A stretch of 64,000 nt of DNA from Lumbricus terrestris (taxonomy: Eukaryota > Annelida > Clitellata > Crassiclitellata > Lumbricidae), in contig OX457042.1 in assembly GCA_949752735.1 (NCBI GenBank), positions 31,441,616 to 31,505,615 of the forward strand, written 5' to 3'. The position numbers were made by a program, and so were the translations under genes. Below are positions 34,501 to 45,851 of this stretch, piece by piece. A model generated the notes under the pieces. That model had not been told where the DNA came from and did not search any database. It worked only from the letters and a program-made list of their open reading frames with translations. The first letter of the stretch is position 1; each line of letters opens with the position of its first letter.

Positions 34501-37500
34501 ATCACCGACCGATCTATTCAAAGACCGATCTACTCACCTACGAAACTAGTCACCGACCGATCTATTCAAAAACCGATCTACTCACCTACGGAACTAATCA
34601 CCGACCGATCTATTCAAAGACCGATCTACTCACCTATGGAACTAATCACCGACCGATCTATTCAAAGACCGATCTACTCACCTACGGAACTAATCACCGA
34701 CCGATCTATTCAAAGACCGATCTAATCACCTACGGAACTAATCACCGACCGATCTATTCATAGACCGATCTACTCACCTACGAAACTAATCACCGACCGA
34801 TCTATTCAAAGACCGATCTAATCACCTACGGAACTAACCACCGACCGATCTATTCAAAGACCGATCTAATCACCTACGGAACTAATCACCGACCGATCTA
34901 TTCAAAGACCGATCTAATCACCTACGGAATTAATCACCGACCGATCTATTCAAAGACCGATCTAATCACCTACGGAACTACTCACCGACCGATCTATTCA
35001 AAGACCGATCTAATCACCTACGGAACTACTCACCGACCCATCTATTCAAAGACCGATCTAATCACCTACGGAACTAATCACCGACCGATCTATTCAAAGA
35101 CCGATCTAATCACCTACGGAACTAATCACCGACCGATCTATTCAAAGACCGATCTAATCACCTACGGAACTACTCACCGACCGATCTATTCAAAGACCGA
35201 TCTACTCACCTACGGAACTACTCACCGACCGATCTATTCAAAGACCGATCTACTCACCTACGGAACTAATCACCGACCGATCTATTCAAAGACCGATCAA
35301 ATCACCTACGGAACTAATCACCGACCGATCTATTCAAAGACCGATCTACTCACCTACGAAACTAATCACCGACCGATTTATTCAAAGACCGATCCACTCA
35401 CTTACGGAACTACTCACCGACCGATCTATTCAAAGACCGATCTAATCACCTACGGAACTACTCACCAACCGATCTATTCAAAGACCGATCTACTCACCTA
35501 CGGAACTAATCACCGACCGATCTATTCAAAGACCGACCTACTCACCTACGGAACTAATCACCGACCGATCTATTCAAAGACCGATCTAATCACCTACGGA
35601 ACTAATCACCGACCGATCTATTCAAAGACCGATCTCATCACCTACGGAACTAATCACCGACCGATCTATTCAAAGACCGATCTACTCACCTACGGAACTA
35701 ATCACCGACCGATCTATTCAAAGACCGATCTAATCACTTACGGAACTAATCACCGACCGATCTATTCAAAGACCGATCTAATCACCTAGGAACTACTCAC
35801 CGATCGATCTATTCAAAGACCGATCTAATCACCTACGGAACTAATCACCGACCGATCTATTCAAAGACTGATCTACTCACCTACGGAACTACTCGCCGAA
35901 CGATCTATTCAAAGACCGATCTAATCACCTACGGAACTAATCACCGACCGATCTATTCAAAGACCGATCTACTCACCTACGGAACTAATCACCGACCGAT
36001 CTATTCAAAGACCGATCTAATCACCTACGGAACTACTCACCGACCGATCTATTCAAAGACCGATCTAATCACCTACGGAACTACTCACCGACCGATCTAT
36101 TCAAAGACCGATCTAATCACCTACGGAACTAATCACCGACCGATCTATTCAAACACCGATCTAATCACCTACGGAACTAATCACCGACCGATCTATTCAA
36201 AGACCGATCTAATCACCTACGGAACTAATCACCGACCGATCTATTCAAAGACCGATCTAATCACCTACGGAACTAATCACAGACCGATCTATTGAAAGAC
36301 CGATCTACTCACCTACGGAACTACTCACCGACCGATCTATTCAAAGACCGATCTAATCACCTACGGAACTAATCACCGACCGATCTATTCAAAGACCGAT
36401 CTAATCACCTACGGAACTAATCACCGACCGATCTCTTCAAAGACCGATCTACTCACTTACGGAACTAATCACCGACCGATCTATTCAAAGACCGATCTAC
36501 TCACCTACGGTACTAATCACCGACCGATCTATTCAAAGACCGATCTAATCACCTACGGAACTACTCACCGACCGATCTATTCAAAGACCGATCTAATCAC
36601 CTACGGAACTACTCACCGACCCATCTATTCAAAGACCGATCTAATCACCTACGGAACTAATCACCGACCGATCTATTCAAAGACCGATCTAATCACCTAC
36701 GGAACTAATCACCGACCGATCTATTCAAAGACCGATCTAATCACCTACGGAACTACTCACCGACCGATCTATTCAAAGACCGATCTACTCACCTACGGAA
36801 CTACTCACCGACCGATCTATTCAAAGACCGATCTACTCACCTACGGAACTAATCACCGACCGATCTATTCAAAGACCGATCAAATCACCTACGGAACTAA
36901 TCACCGACCGATCTATTCAAAGACCGATCTACTCACCTACGAAACTAATCACCGACCGATTTATTCAAAGACCGATCCACTCACTTACGGAACTACTCAC
37001 CGACCGATCTATTCAAAGACCGATCTAATCACCTACGGAACTAGTCACCGACCGATCTATTCAAAGACCGATCTAATCACCTACGGAACTACTCACCGAC
37101 CGATCTATTCAAAGACCGATCTAATCACCTACGGAACTACTCACCGACCGATCTATTCAAAGACCGATCTAATCACCTACGGAACTAATCACCGACCGAT
37201 CTATTCAAAGACCGATCTAATCACCTACGGAACTAATCACCGACCGATCTATTCAAAGACCGATCTAATCACCTACGGAACTAATCACCGACCGATCTAT
37301 TCAAAGACCGATCTAATCACCTACGGAACTAATCACCGACCGATCTATTGAAAGACCGATCTACTCACCTACGGAACTACTCACCGACCGATCTATTCAA
37401 AGACCGATCTAATCACCTACGGAACTAATCACCGACCGATCTATTCAAAGACCGATCTAATCACCTACGGAACTAATCACCGACCGATCTCTTCAAAGAC

Positions 37501-39120
37501 CGATCTACTCACTTACGGAACTAATCACCGACCGATCTATTCAAAGACCGATCTACTCACCTACGGTACTAATCACCGACCGATCTATTCAAAGACCGAT
37601 CTAATCACCTACGGAACTACTCACCGACCGATCTATTCAAAGACCGATCTAATCACCTACGGAACTACTCACCGACCCATCTATTCAAAGACCGATCTAA
37701 TCACCTACGGAACTAATCACCGACCGATCTATTCAAAGACCGATCTAATCACCTACGGAACTAATCACCGACCGATCTATTCAAAGACCGATCTAATCAC
37801 CTACGGAACTACTCACCGACCGATCTATTCAAAGACCGATCTACTCACCTACGGAACTACTCACCGACCGATCTATTCAAAGACCGATCTACTCACCTAC
37901 GGAACTAATCACCGACCGATCTATTCAAAGACCGATCAAATCACCTACGGAACTAATCACCGACCGATCTATTCAAAGACCGATCTACTCACCTACGAAA
38001 CTAATCACCGACCGATTTATTCAAAGACCGATCCACTCACTTACGGAACTACTCACCGACCGATCTATTCAAAGACCGATCTAATCACCTACGGAACTAG
38101 TCACCGACCGATCTATTCAAAGACCGATCTAATTACCTACGGAACTACTCACCGACCGATCTATTCAAAGACCGATCTAATCACCTACGGAACTAATCAC
38201 CGACCGATCTATTCAAAGACCGATCTACTCACCTACGAAACTAGTCACCGACCGATCTATTCAAAAACCGATCTACTCACCTACGGAACTAATCACCGAC
38301 CGATCTATTCAAAGACCGATCTACTCACCTATGGAACTAATCACCGACCGATCTATTCAAAGACCGATCTACTCACCTACGGAACTAATCACCGACCGAT
38401 CTATTCAAAGACCGATCTAATCACCTACGGAACTAATCACCGACCGATCTATTCATAGACCGATCTACTCACCTACGAAACTAATCACCGACCGATCTAT
38501 TCAAAGACCGATCTAATCACCTACGGAACTAACCACCGACCGATCTATTCAAAGACCGATCTAATCACCTACGGAACTAATCACCGACCGATCTATTCAA
38601 AGACCGATCTAATCACCTACGGAATTAATCACCGACCGATCTATTCAAAGACCGATCTAATCACCTACGGAACTACTCACCGACCGATCTATTCAAAGAC
38701 CGATCTAATCACCTACGGAACTACTCACCGACCCATCTATTCAAAGACCGATCTAATCACCTACGGAACTAATCACCGACCGATCTATTCAAAGACCGAT
38801 CTAATCACCTACGGAACTAATCACCGACCGATCTATTCAAAGACCGATCTAATCACCTACGGAACTACTCACCGACCGATCTATTCAAAGACCGATCTAC
38901 TCACCTACGGAACTACTCACCGACCGATCTATTCAAAGACCGATCTACTCACCTACGGAACTAATCACCGACCGATCTATTCAAAGACCGATCAAATCAC
39001 CTACGGAACTAATCACCGACCGATCTATTCAAAGACCGATCTACTCACCTACGAAACTAATCACCGACCGATTTATTCAAAGACCGATCCACTCACTTAC
39101 GGAACTACTCACCGACCGAT
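25600..39120 (+). repeat. nested higher-order repeat: 1,056-bp units in 3.46-3.70 kb superblocks
   Basis: The marker ccgatccactcac is at 26272, 27328, 29822, 30878, 31934, 33277, 34333, 35389, 36972, 38028 and 39084. Most steps are exactly 1,056 bp (22 monomers). Triplets begin at 29822, 33277 and 36972, so superblocks are 3,455 and 3,695 bp apart, a difference of 240 bp or five monomers. A second marker, atctcttcaa, gives the same spacing (29281, 30337, 32736, 33792, 36431, 37487). A one-base deletion creating cctagg is at 28635, 32090 and 35785, again 3,455 and 3,695 apart. Block-wise unequal exchange or amplification explains this best. Confidence 0.92.
27380..28640 (+). repeat. satellite block duplicated at 39.14-40.35 kb
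   Basis: Private variants in this 1.26-kb block recur 11,756 bp downstream: cgaacgatct at 27741/39497, atcttttcaa at 27891/39647, the one-base-short ttcaagacc at 28091/39847 and ccaaaggaac at 28155/39911. The later cctagg marker is 11,708 bp apart (28635/40343), so the distal copy has lost exactly one monomer. Confidence 0.88.
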
Positions 39121-41095
39121 CTATTCAAAGACCGATCTAATCACCTACGGAACTACTCACCAACCGATCTATTCAAAGACCGATCTAATCACCTACGGAA
39201 CTAATCACCGACCGATCTATTCAAAGACCGATCTACTCACCTACGGAACTAATCACCGACCGATCTATTCAAAGACCGATCTACTCACCTACGGAACTAA
39301 TCACCGACCGATCTATTCAAAGACCGATCTACCCACCTACGGAACTACTCAACGACCAATCTATTCAAAGACCGATCTAATCACCTACGGAACTACTCAC
39401 CGACCGATCTATTCAAAGACCGATCTAATCACCTACGGAACTAATCACCGACCGATCTATTCAAAGACCGATCTAATCACCTACGGAACTACTCACCGAA
39501 CGATCTATTCAAAGACCGATCTAATCACCTACGGAACTAATCACCGACCGATCTATTCAAAGACCGACCTACTCACCTACGGAACTAATCACCGACCGAT
39601 CTATTCAAAGACCGATCTAATCACCTACGGAACTACTCACCGACCGATCTTTTCAAAGACCGATCTAATCACCTACGGAACTAATCACCGACCGATCTAT
39701 TCAAAGACCGATCTAATCACCTACGGAACTAATCACCGACCGATCTATTCAAAGACCGATCTACTCACCTACGGAACTAATCACCGACCGATCTATTCAA
39801 AGACCGATCTACCCACCTACGGAACTAATCACCGACCGATCTATTCAAGACCGATCTACTCACCTACGCAACTACTCACCGACCGATCTATTCAAAGACC
39901 GATCTAATCACCAAAGGAACTAATCACCGACCGATCTATTCAAAGACCGATCTACTCACCTACGGAACTACTCACCGACCGATCTATTCAAAGACCGATC
40001 TACTCACCTACGAAACTAGTCACCGACCGATCTATTCAAAGACCGATCTAATCACCTACGGAACTACTCACCGACCGATCTATTCAAAGACCGATCTACT
40101 CACCTACGGAACTAATCACCGACCGATCTATTCAAAGACCGACCTACTCACCTACGGAACTAATCACCGACCGATCTATTCAAAGACCGATCTAATCACC
40201 TACGGAACTAATCACCGACCGATCTATTCAAAGACCGATCTACTCACCTACGGAACTAATCACCGACCGATCTATTCAAAGACCGATCTAATCACTTACG
40301 GAACTAATCACCGACCGATCTATTCAAAGACCGATCTAATCACCTAGGAACTACTCACCGATCGATCTATTCAAAGACCGATCTAATCACCTACGGAACT
40401 AATCACCGACCGATCTATTCAAAGACTGATCTACTCACCTACGGAACTACTCGCCGAACGATCTATTCAAAGACCGATCTACTCACCTACGGAACTAATC
40501 ACCGACCGATCTATTCAAAGACCGATCTACTCACCTACGGAACTAATCACCGACCGATCTATTCAAAGACCGATCTAATCACCTACGGAACTACTCACCG
40601 ACCGATCTTTTCAAAGACCGATCTAATCACCTACGGAACTAATCATCGACCGATCTATTCAAAGACCGATCTAATCACCTACGGAACTAATCACCGACCG
40701 ATCTATTCAAAGACCGATCTAATCACCTACGGAACTAATCACCGACCGATCTATTCAAAGACCGATCTAATCACCTACGGAACTAATCACCGACCGATCT
40801 ATTCAAAGACCGATCTACTCACCTACGGAACTAATCACCGACCGATCCATTCAAAGACCGATCTACTCACCTACGGAACTAATCACCGACCGATCTATTC
40901 AAAGACCGATCTAATCACCTACGGAACTAATCACCGACCGATCTATTCAAAGACCGACCTACTCACCTACGGAACTAATCACCGACCGATCTATTCAAAG
41001 ACCGATCTAATCACCTACGGAACTAATCACCGACCGATCTATTCAAAGACCGATCTAATCACCTACGGAACTACTCACCGAACGATCTATTCAAA

Positions 41096-41111
41096 GACCG
41101 ATCTATTCAAA
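41096..41111 (+). repeat. second extra 16-bp subunit in the satellite
   Basis: Subunit A is again duplicated (41080-41095 and 41096-41111; the first copy has gaacg for gaccg) before a B subunit. This event is independent of the one at 8801. Confidence 0.9.
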
Positions 41112-42087
41112 GACCGACCTACTCACCTACGGAACTAATCACCGACCGATCTATTCAAAGACCGATCTAATCACCTACGGAACTAATCACCGACCCATCT
41201 ATTCAAAGACCGATCTAATCACCTACGGAACTAATCACCGACCGATCTATTCAAAGACCGATCTAATCACCTACGGAACTACTCACCGACCGATCTATTC
41301 AAAGACCGATCTAATCACCTACGGAACTAATCACCGACCGATCTATTCAAAGACCGATCTAATCACCTACGGAACTACTCACCGACCGATCTATTCAAAG
41401 ACCGATCTACTCACCTACGGAACTAATCACCGACCGATCTATTCAAAGACCGATCTAATCACCTACGGAACTAATCACCGACCGATCTATTCAAAGACCG
41501 ATCTAATCACCTACGGAACTAATCACCGACCGATCTATTCAAAGACCGATCTAATCACCTACGGAACTAATCACCGACCGATCTATTCAAAGACCGATCT
41601 AATCACCTACGGAACTACTCACCGACCGATCTATTCAAAGACCGATCTAATCACCTACGGAACTAATCACCGACCGATCTATTCAAAGACCGATCTAATC
41701 ACCTACGGAACTAGTCACCGACCGATTTATTCAAAGACCGATCTAATCACCTACGGAACTAATCACCGACCGATCTATTCAAAGACCGATCTAATCACCT
41801 ACGAAACTAATCACCGACCGATCTATTCAAAGACCGATCTAATCACCTACGGAACTACTCACCGACCGATCTATTCAAAGACCGATCTAATCACCTACGG
41901 AACTAATCACCGACCGATCTATTCAAAGACCGATCTATTCACCTACGGAACTACTCGCCGACCGATCTATTCAAAGACCGATCTAATCACCTACGGAACT
42001 AATCACCGACCGATCTATTCAAAGACCGATCTAATCACCTACGAAACTAATCACCGACCGATCTATTCAAAGACCGATCTACCCACC

Positions 42088-43150
42088 GGCATTCATATTT
42101 AATTTGTATAGTTTAGCTTTGTTGCGGGTCTTCGAGCGATTGAAGGCAGGCGCTATACAAATGTTAAATGTTGCGTCTATACATAATTATTACTTGTTCT
42201 GATGTCTGATTGTGCGCTGGAGTATGCGCGTTTTTTCTGTACTCTGCGTTGTGTCGTGTGGTTCGGGCATGTGGGCTGCCATGGACCAGTGGACCAATGT
42301 TTGAATGTCGCAGTGTTCGTGGATGAATTTGTGTTTTCTTGTGCTGCTCTTGCTGTTGTCATGATTTTGTAGTCTCGTATTCTGTGGAATTATGGAGTGC
42401 TTGTGTTCTGTGATTTTGACGAGTTGCGATACAGCGCTATATGAATATTCAGTCGATCTATACATGCATACAGAGGTATAATTTTATGTGCCGCTTCTTT
42501 TTGACGTCTGTATGGCTGTGGGGTGCATCGTAAAGGCTGGTTCTTGTGCGCGCGTCTTAGTGGCTTCCTTGTGGAATTGTATATCGTGTCGCTGTGCATG
42601 TGGGTATGCATGTGTCTCCCTCTGCCTGTGTTTGTCAGTTGTTGTTGAGTTGTATGTAGTGTTAGTACTGTTGTCTTGATCTTGTGGTGTCTGTAGTCTA
42701 GGTTGATGGTGAGTCTTGATGGAAGGTCGGTGTACTGTGTATATTTGCAGGTGTGCTTGAACTGTTGCTATAGTTACAAATGCAAATGTATACATGGACT
42801 ATATATAAGTCGTATATGGTTTCGATCTTGTTCATTAATCGAGAAAGTTATTGGTTGATTATGAATGATGTCATTCACTACCGCTTGTTTTATTTGTATG
42901 GACGGCGCGACATTTGAAGTCTCATGCAGGGGCCGTGCGTGCTTGCGTGCTAGCCTGAGATATTTGTGTCGGGGTGGTGGTTTATGATTGTTAATGACTG
43001 TATTCTCTACTGTGTTGTTATAATTATGCTGTGGGTGTACTCTACTACTCGTTCAGCAGAATTATTGTCATGTGTTGAAAGACTTGTGTGACCACATTAC
43101 CATCATGAAAGACGTGTAAAATACGTTACATTTGCGATAATAGAATGTTT
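42088..43150. other. unique flank of the satellite, no gene recognised
   Basis: About 1.06 kb of GT-rich (plus strand) sequence directly after the array. Two places, gaaggcaggcgctatacaaat near 42142 and cagcgctatatgaat near 42432, resemble the GGCGCTATATAAAT end of the L2-like LINEs found later and may be decayed LINE ends. The open frames on both strands here are short, low in complexity and resemble no family I know. Confidence 0.5.
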
Positions 43151-43162
43151 GTATGCAAGTAT

Positions 43163-43402
43163 GTGTATGTTTGTTTGTTTGTTTGTTTGTATGCGTACTT
43201 GTTATAGCGCCCCTTCAAGTTCTCTACCCAGAGGCGCTCCCGACTGCAGAGCGGACACAGCATCGGAGTTTCACGCCGAAGCGCTGAGCAAATGCGAGTG
43301 AAGGACTTGCCCAAGGTCCCTACGCAGCGACTTGAGGTGGATTCGAACCTCGAACCTTCCGGTTTCAAGGCGACGACGGCACCACTACACCACCGCGCCC
43401 CA
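43163..43402 (-). mobile_element. tRNA-derived SINE copy
   Basis: Read on the minus strand, the element starts at the GGGGCGCGGTGGTGTAGTGG head. It has a pol III A box (TGGTGTAGTGG), a perfect B box (GGTTCGAATCC), a unique body and a 3' end with the AGCGCC..GGCGCT hairpin followed by a GCTATAACAAGT-type tail and (CAAA)n. The tRNA-like head abuts the (ATGT)n microsatellite, which hides any target-site duplication. Confidence 0.85.
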
Positions 43403-43403
43403 C

Positions 43404-44232
43404 ATGTATGATGTATGACTGTATGTATGTACATATATATGTATGTATGTATGCATGCATGTATATGTGTACGTATATGTATTTCTGTATATATATATAT
43501 ATGTATGTATGCATACATACATATATACATACATGCATAACATACATGTATGTATGTATGTACGTAAGTACGTATGTATGCATGTATATGTGCATGTATA
43601 TGTATTTATGCATGTATATGTATGTATGCATACATATATGTATACATACATGCATAACATACATGTATGTATGTATGTACGTAAGTATGTATGTATGCAT
43701 GTATATGTGCATGTATATGTATTTATGCATGTATATGTATGTATGCATACATATGTATACATACATGCATACATGTATGTATGTATTGTATATATGTATA
43801 TATGTATGTATGATTTATGTATGTATGCATGTATGTATGTGTGTGTATGTATATATATGTATGCATACATACATATATACATATATGCATAAATATATGC
43901 ATACATGCATATATACATGTACATATATACATACATACATACATGCATAAATACATACATACATACATACATATATACATACATACATACATACATACAT
44001 GCATAGATGTATGTATGCATACATACATATATACATACATATATACATACATACATGTATGTATACGTGTATACATACATGTATGTATGCATGAATGTAT
44101 GTATGTGTATATATGAATGTGTGTATATATTTATGCATATATGTATATGTATGTATACATACATGTATACTTACATGTATGTATGTGTGCATGTATGTAT
44201 GTATATAAACTATGTATATGTGTATGTTTCTA
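43404..44232. repeat. (ATGT)n/(ACAT)n microsatellite with strand switches
   Basis: About 830 bp of tetranucleotide repeat that alternates between TATG runs and their complement CATA. The junctions form perfect palindromes such as gtatgtatgcatacatac at 43503-43520. A segment marked by gcataacatac repeats at about 117-bp spacing (43535 and 43652). The long open frames here on both strands (strings of Tyr, Met, Cys, His, Ile and Thr) are an artefact of the repeat. Confidence 0.95.
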
Positions 44233-44242
44233 TGTACCTCGA

Positions 44243-44295
44243 GTATGACTCGGGGTTAACCGTTATTGCAGCGAATTTCCCGGCCCGAGTCATAC
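44243..44295. repeat. 12-bp perfect inverted repeat, 29-bp spacer
   Basis: gtatgactcggg at 44243-44254 is the exact reverse complement of cccgagtcatac at 44284-44295. It could form a hairpin. I do not recognise it as the end of a known element, and I saw no target duplication around it. Confidence 0.8.
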
Positions 44296-44745
44296 AGTTG
44301 TATGTTACAGTTGTACTCAAACTTATTAATCAATTATTGGCTTCAAGGTCATTATGTTCTTTAAATTTTATTAAGTTTATATTTACAGTGTATGAAGTTA
44401 AGTTGACAGGATTCTCTCAATAATGATTTTGAAAGTGTTTTAACAGTCATTTATTTTATTTCATCAAATGATATTTATATTTGTCTACAGAGTTAAAATG
44501 CATGTGTTTGTGTCTTGTGCCTGAACATTTCAGGTGTTTTACCAAATATATGTATAGCTGCTAACTAGTATTGGATTCTTATTCAGACTTCATACTTTAT
44601 TCTATTAACATAGCAATTCAGTATATTAAGGAGTGCATGGTTTTGTTGTACTGAAGAAATTTTTATTTTTATTGGTTTTGCTCAGGGTGACCTATTGTGC
44701 CAGTTTGATGGAATGTAGATGAGAGTTGCAGACTCTTAAATACAT
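44296..44745. other. AT-rich spacer, nothing recognised
   Basis: About 450 bp between the inverted repeat and the next simple repeat. I see no coding frame of note, splice pattern or repeat end. Confidence 0.5.
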
Positions 44746-44749
44746 TTTC

Positions 44750-44872
44750 ACCTTACTTATTTACTTACTTAAATACTTAATTTCTTACTTACTCAAATAT
44801 TAACATACTCACTTACATAATTACTTACTTACTACTTACTTACTTACTTGCTTACTTGCATACATACATCTG
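44750..44872. repeat. degenerate (TTAC)n microsatellite
   Basis: About 120 bp of interrupted ttac/ttact units ending in acatacatac. Confidence 0.88.
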
Positions 44873-44943
44873 TACTTGGGGTTTTACCTTTATCTTTTTT
44901 TGCCAAATTTCAAACTGTTTTTACTGTATTTTGGTGGGTTTCC

Positions 44944-45010
44944 TAGTGTCAGGAGCATCTCTGAGTAGTTTTTCTGGAAGAGATGCTATGTAAATGTATG
45001 CATGAATGCT
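44944..45010 (+). mobile_element. L2-like LINE 3' end with covarying hairpin
   Basis: agcatctct (44954-44962) pairs perfectly with agagatgct (44979-44987). Then comes atgtaaatg and an ATG(A/C)ATG tail. Other copies have agcgcctct/agaggcgct at the same positions, so two stem pairs have changed on both arms. Only the terminal part of the element is present. Confidence 0.75.
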
Positions 45011-45560
45011 TACTACATACATATAACTTTGCAGATCAGAATGCATCTCTTCATACAGACATTCATACAGTCATGCAGGCATTCTCTCATATTCATATAT
45101 CGACTGTATAGAGGACAAATGGGTTATGTCCATTTTTCATTATTTCGAGAAAACTGAATTTCTAATTTCAAATGCTTATGAAAAATATAACAAAGTAACA
45201 TTATCATACTTTCTTGGTATAATTGAATATGTATTTAAACAGGGAACAAGGTATGCAGAGCAATGGTTATTATGTGACATGATGATAACACGAAAAAGGA
45301 AGTTTGTAGGGTCGGGGTGCCCGAAAATGGACATAGGACATTTTTCCTCTACAAAAATCTTTGTAACATGGACATATCACATTCGACAGATCATTCATAA
45401 GGCATGGTTACTGGGCTTGTTTGCTGTCTTGTAGGGCCATAACAGAGTCAAGCAAACCTGCAAATATTTAAGCAAAAATGGACATGCACACTTGTTTTTA
45501 CATAAGTCACATACCTAAAAAAATTATATTTATTCTATCCTCATATGGCCAATAAACCTA
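45011..45560. other. no supported gene; short inverted repeat
   Basis: A 102-codon plus-strand frame (45126-45434) has no recognisable domain. The stretch contains tatgtccatttt (45125-45136) and its exact complement aaaatggacata (45324-45335), about 190 bp apart, with a further aaaatggacat near 45472. This might be a decayed mobile element. Confidence 0.45.
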
Positions 45561-45564
45561 TATG

Positions 45565-45612
45565 ACAGATCTACCGACCAACCTTCTACTGACCGACCAA
45601 TCTATCCACTGA
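45565..45612 (+). repeat. isolated satellite-like monomer outside the array
   Basis: The stretch from ctact at 45586 to 45612 aligns with satellite ctactcaccgaccgatctat plus seven more bases at about 22 of 27 positions. The preceding gatctaccgaccaacc is also similar. It lies 3.5 kb outside the array edge. Confidence 0.5.
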
Positions 45613-45704
45613 TTGAACAAAGAAAAACGAAGAACAAAGAAGAATCCTTATCTTTTACAGAGCTGCGTGTTTCTTCTCGAATAGGCTCCTGAGTCCGTCT
45701 TCAT

Positions 45705-45809
45705 CAGCTGCACTGGCTTCCTTCCTGAACAAGAATAATAGAATTTAAATTGGCCTGTCTGATCTACAAGGCCCTCAGCACTAGCACAACTCCGGGAACT
45801 CCCTACTTT
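45705..45809 (+). pseudogene. CR1/L2-type reverse transcriptase C-terminal fragment
   Basis: The plus strand encodes QLHWLP, then after a stop and a frameshift EFKLACLIYKALS. This is the usual C-terminal region of CR1/L2-type LINE ORF2, downstream of the catalytic reverse transcriptase motifs. It is a broken relic. Confidence 0.7.
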
Positions 45810-45851
45810 AAACACAACTATTAACTCCCTACATCCCTAAGACATTCACTG

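Larger units (their letters stand above)
1..42087 (+). repeat. 48-bp satellite array (about 870 tandem monomers)
   Basis: A head-to-tail array with an exact 48-bp period: monomer starts fall at 1, 49, 97 and so on. Each monomer reads as three related 16-mers: A gaccgatctattcaaa, B gaccgatctaatcacc, C tacggaactaatcacc. A and B share 13 of 16 bases, as do B and C. All monomers read the same way; I found no inversion or inserted element. Single-base indels shift the phase near 14447, 22183, 24695, 28091, 28635, 32090, 35785, 39847 and 40343. Variation is mostly A/C at base 11 of B and C, plus rare private changes that recur as higher-order markers. Neither strand of the consensus has an ATG and the common CTAA form has stops, so it is not coding. 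Such arrays are typical of pericentromeric, centromeric or subtelomeric heterochromatin; which one applies here cannot be told. The array starts left of the window. Confidence 0.98.

Noticed and set aside
1..42087. CRISPR array or protein-coding repeat
   Set aside because: There are no unique spacers between repeats and the genome is eukaryotic. The common monomer has stops and no ATG on either strand.
42177..42795. Several overlapping frames on both strands next to the array
   Set aside because: They are short, mutually overlapping, low in complexity and without family resemblance.
43126..44423. Long Tyr/Met/Cys/His-rich frames, the largest 259 codons
   Set aside because: They are translations of the (ATGT)n microsatellite, open on both strands and in several frames at once.
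45126..45434. 102-codon plus-strand frame
   Set aside because: No domain, no splice context, AT-rich; a chance frame is more likely.
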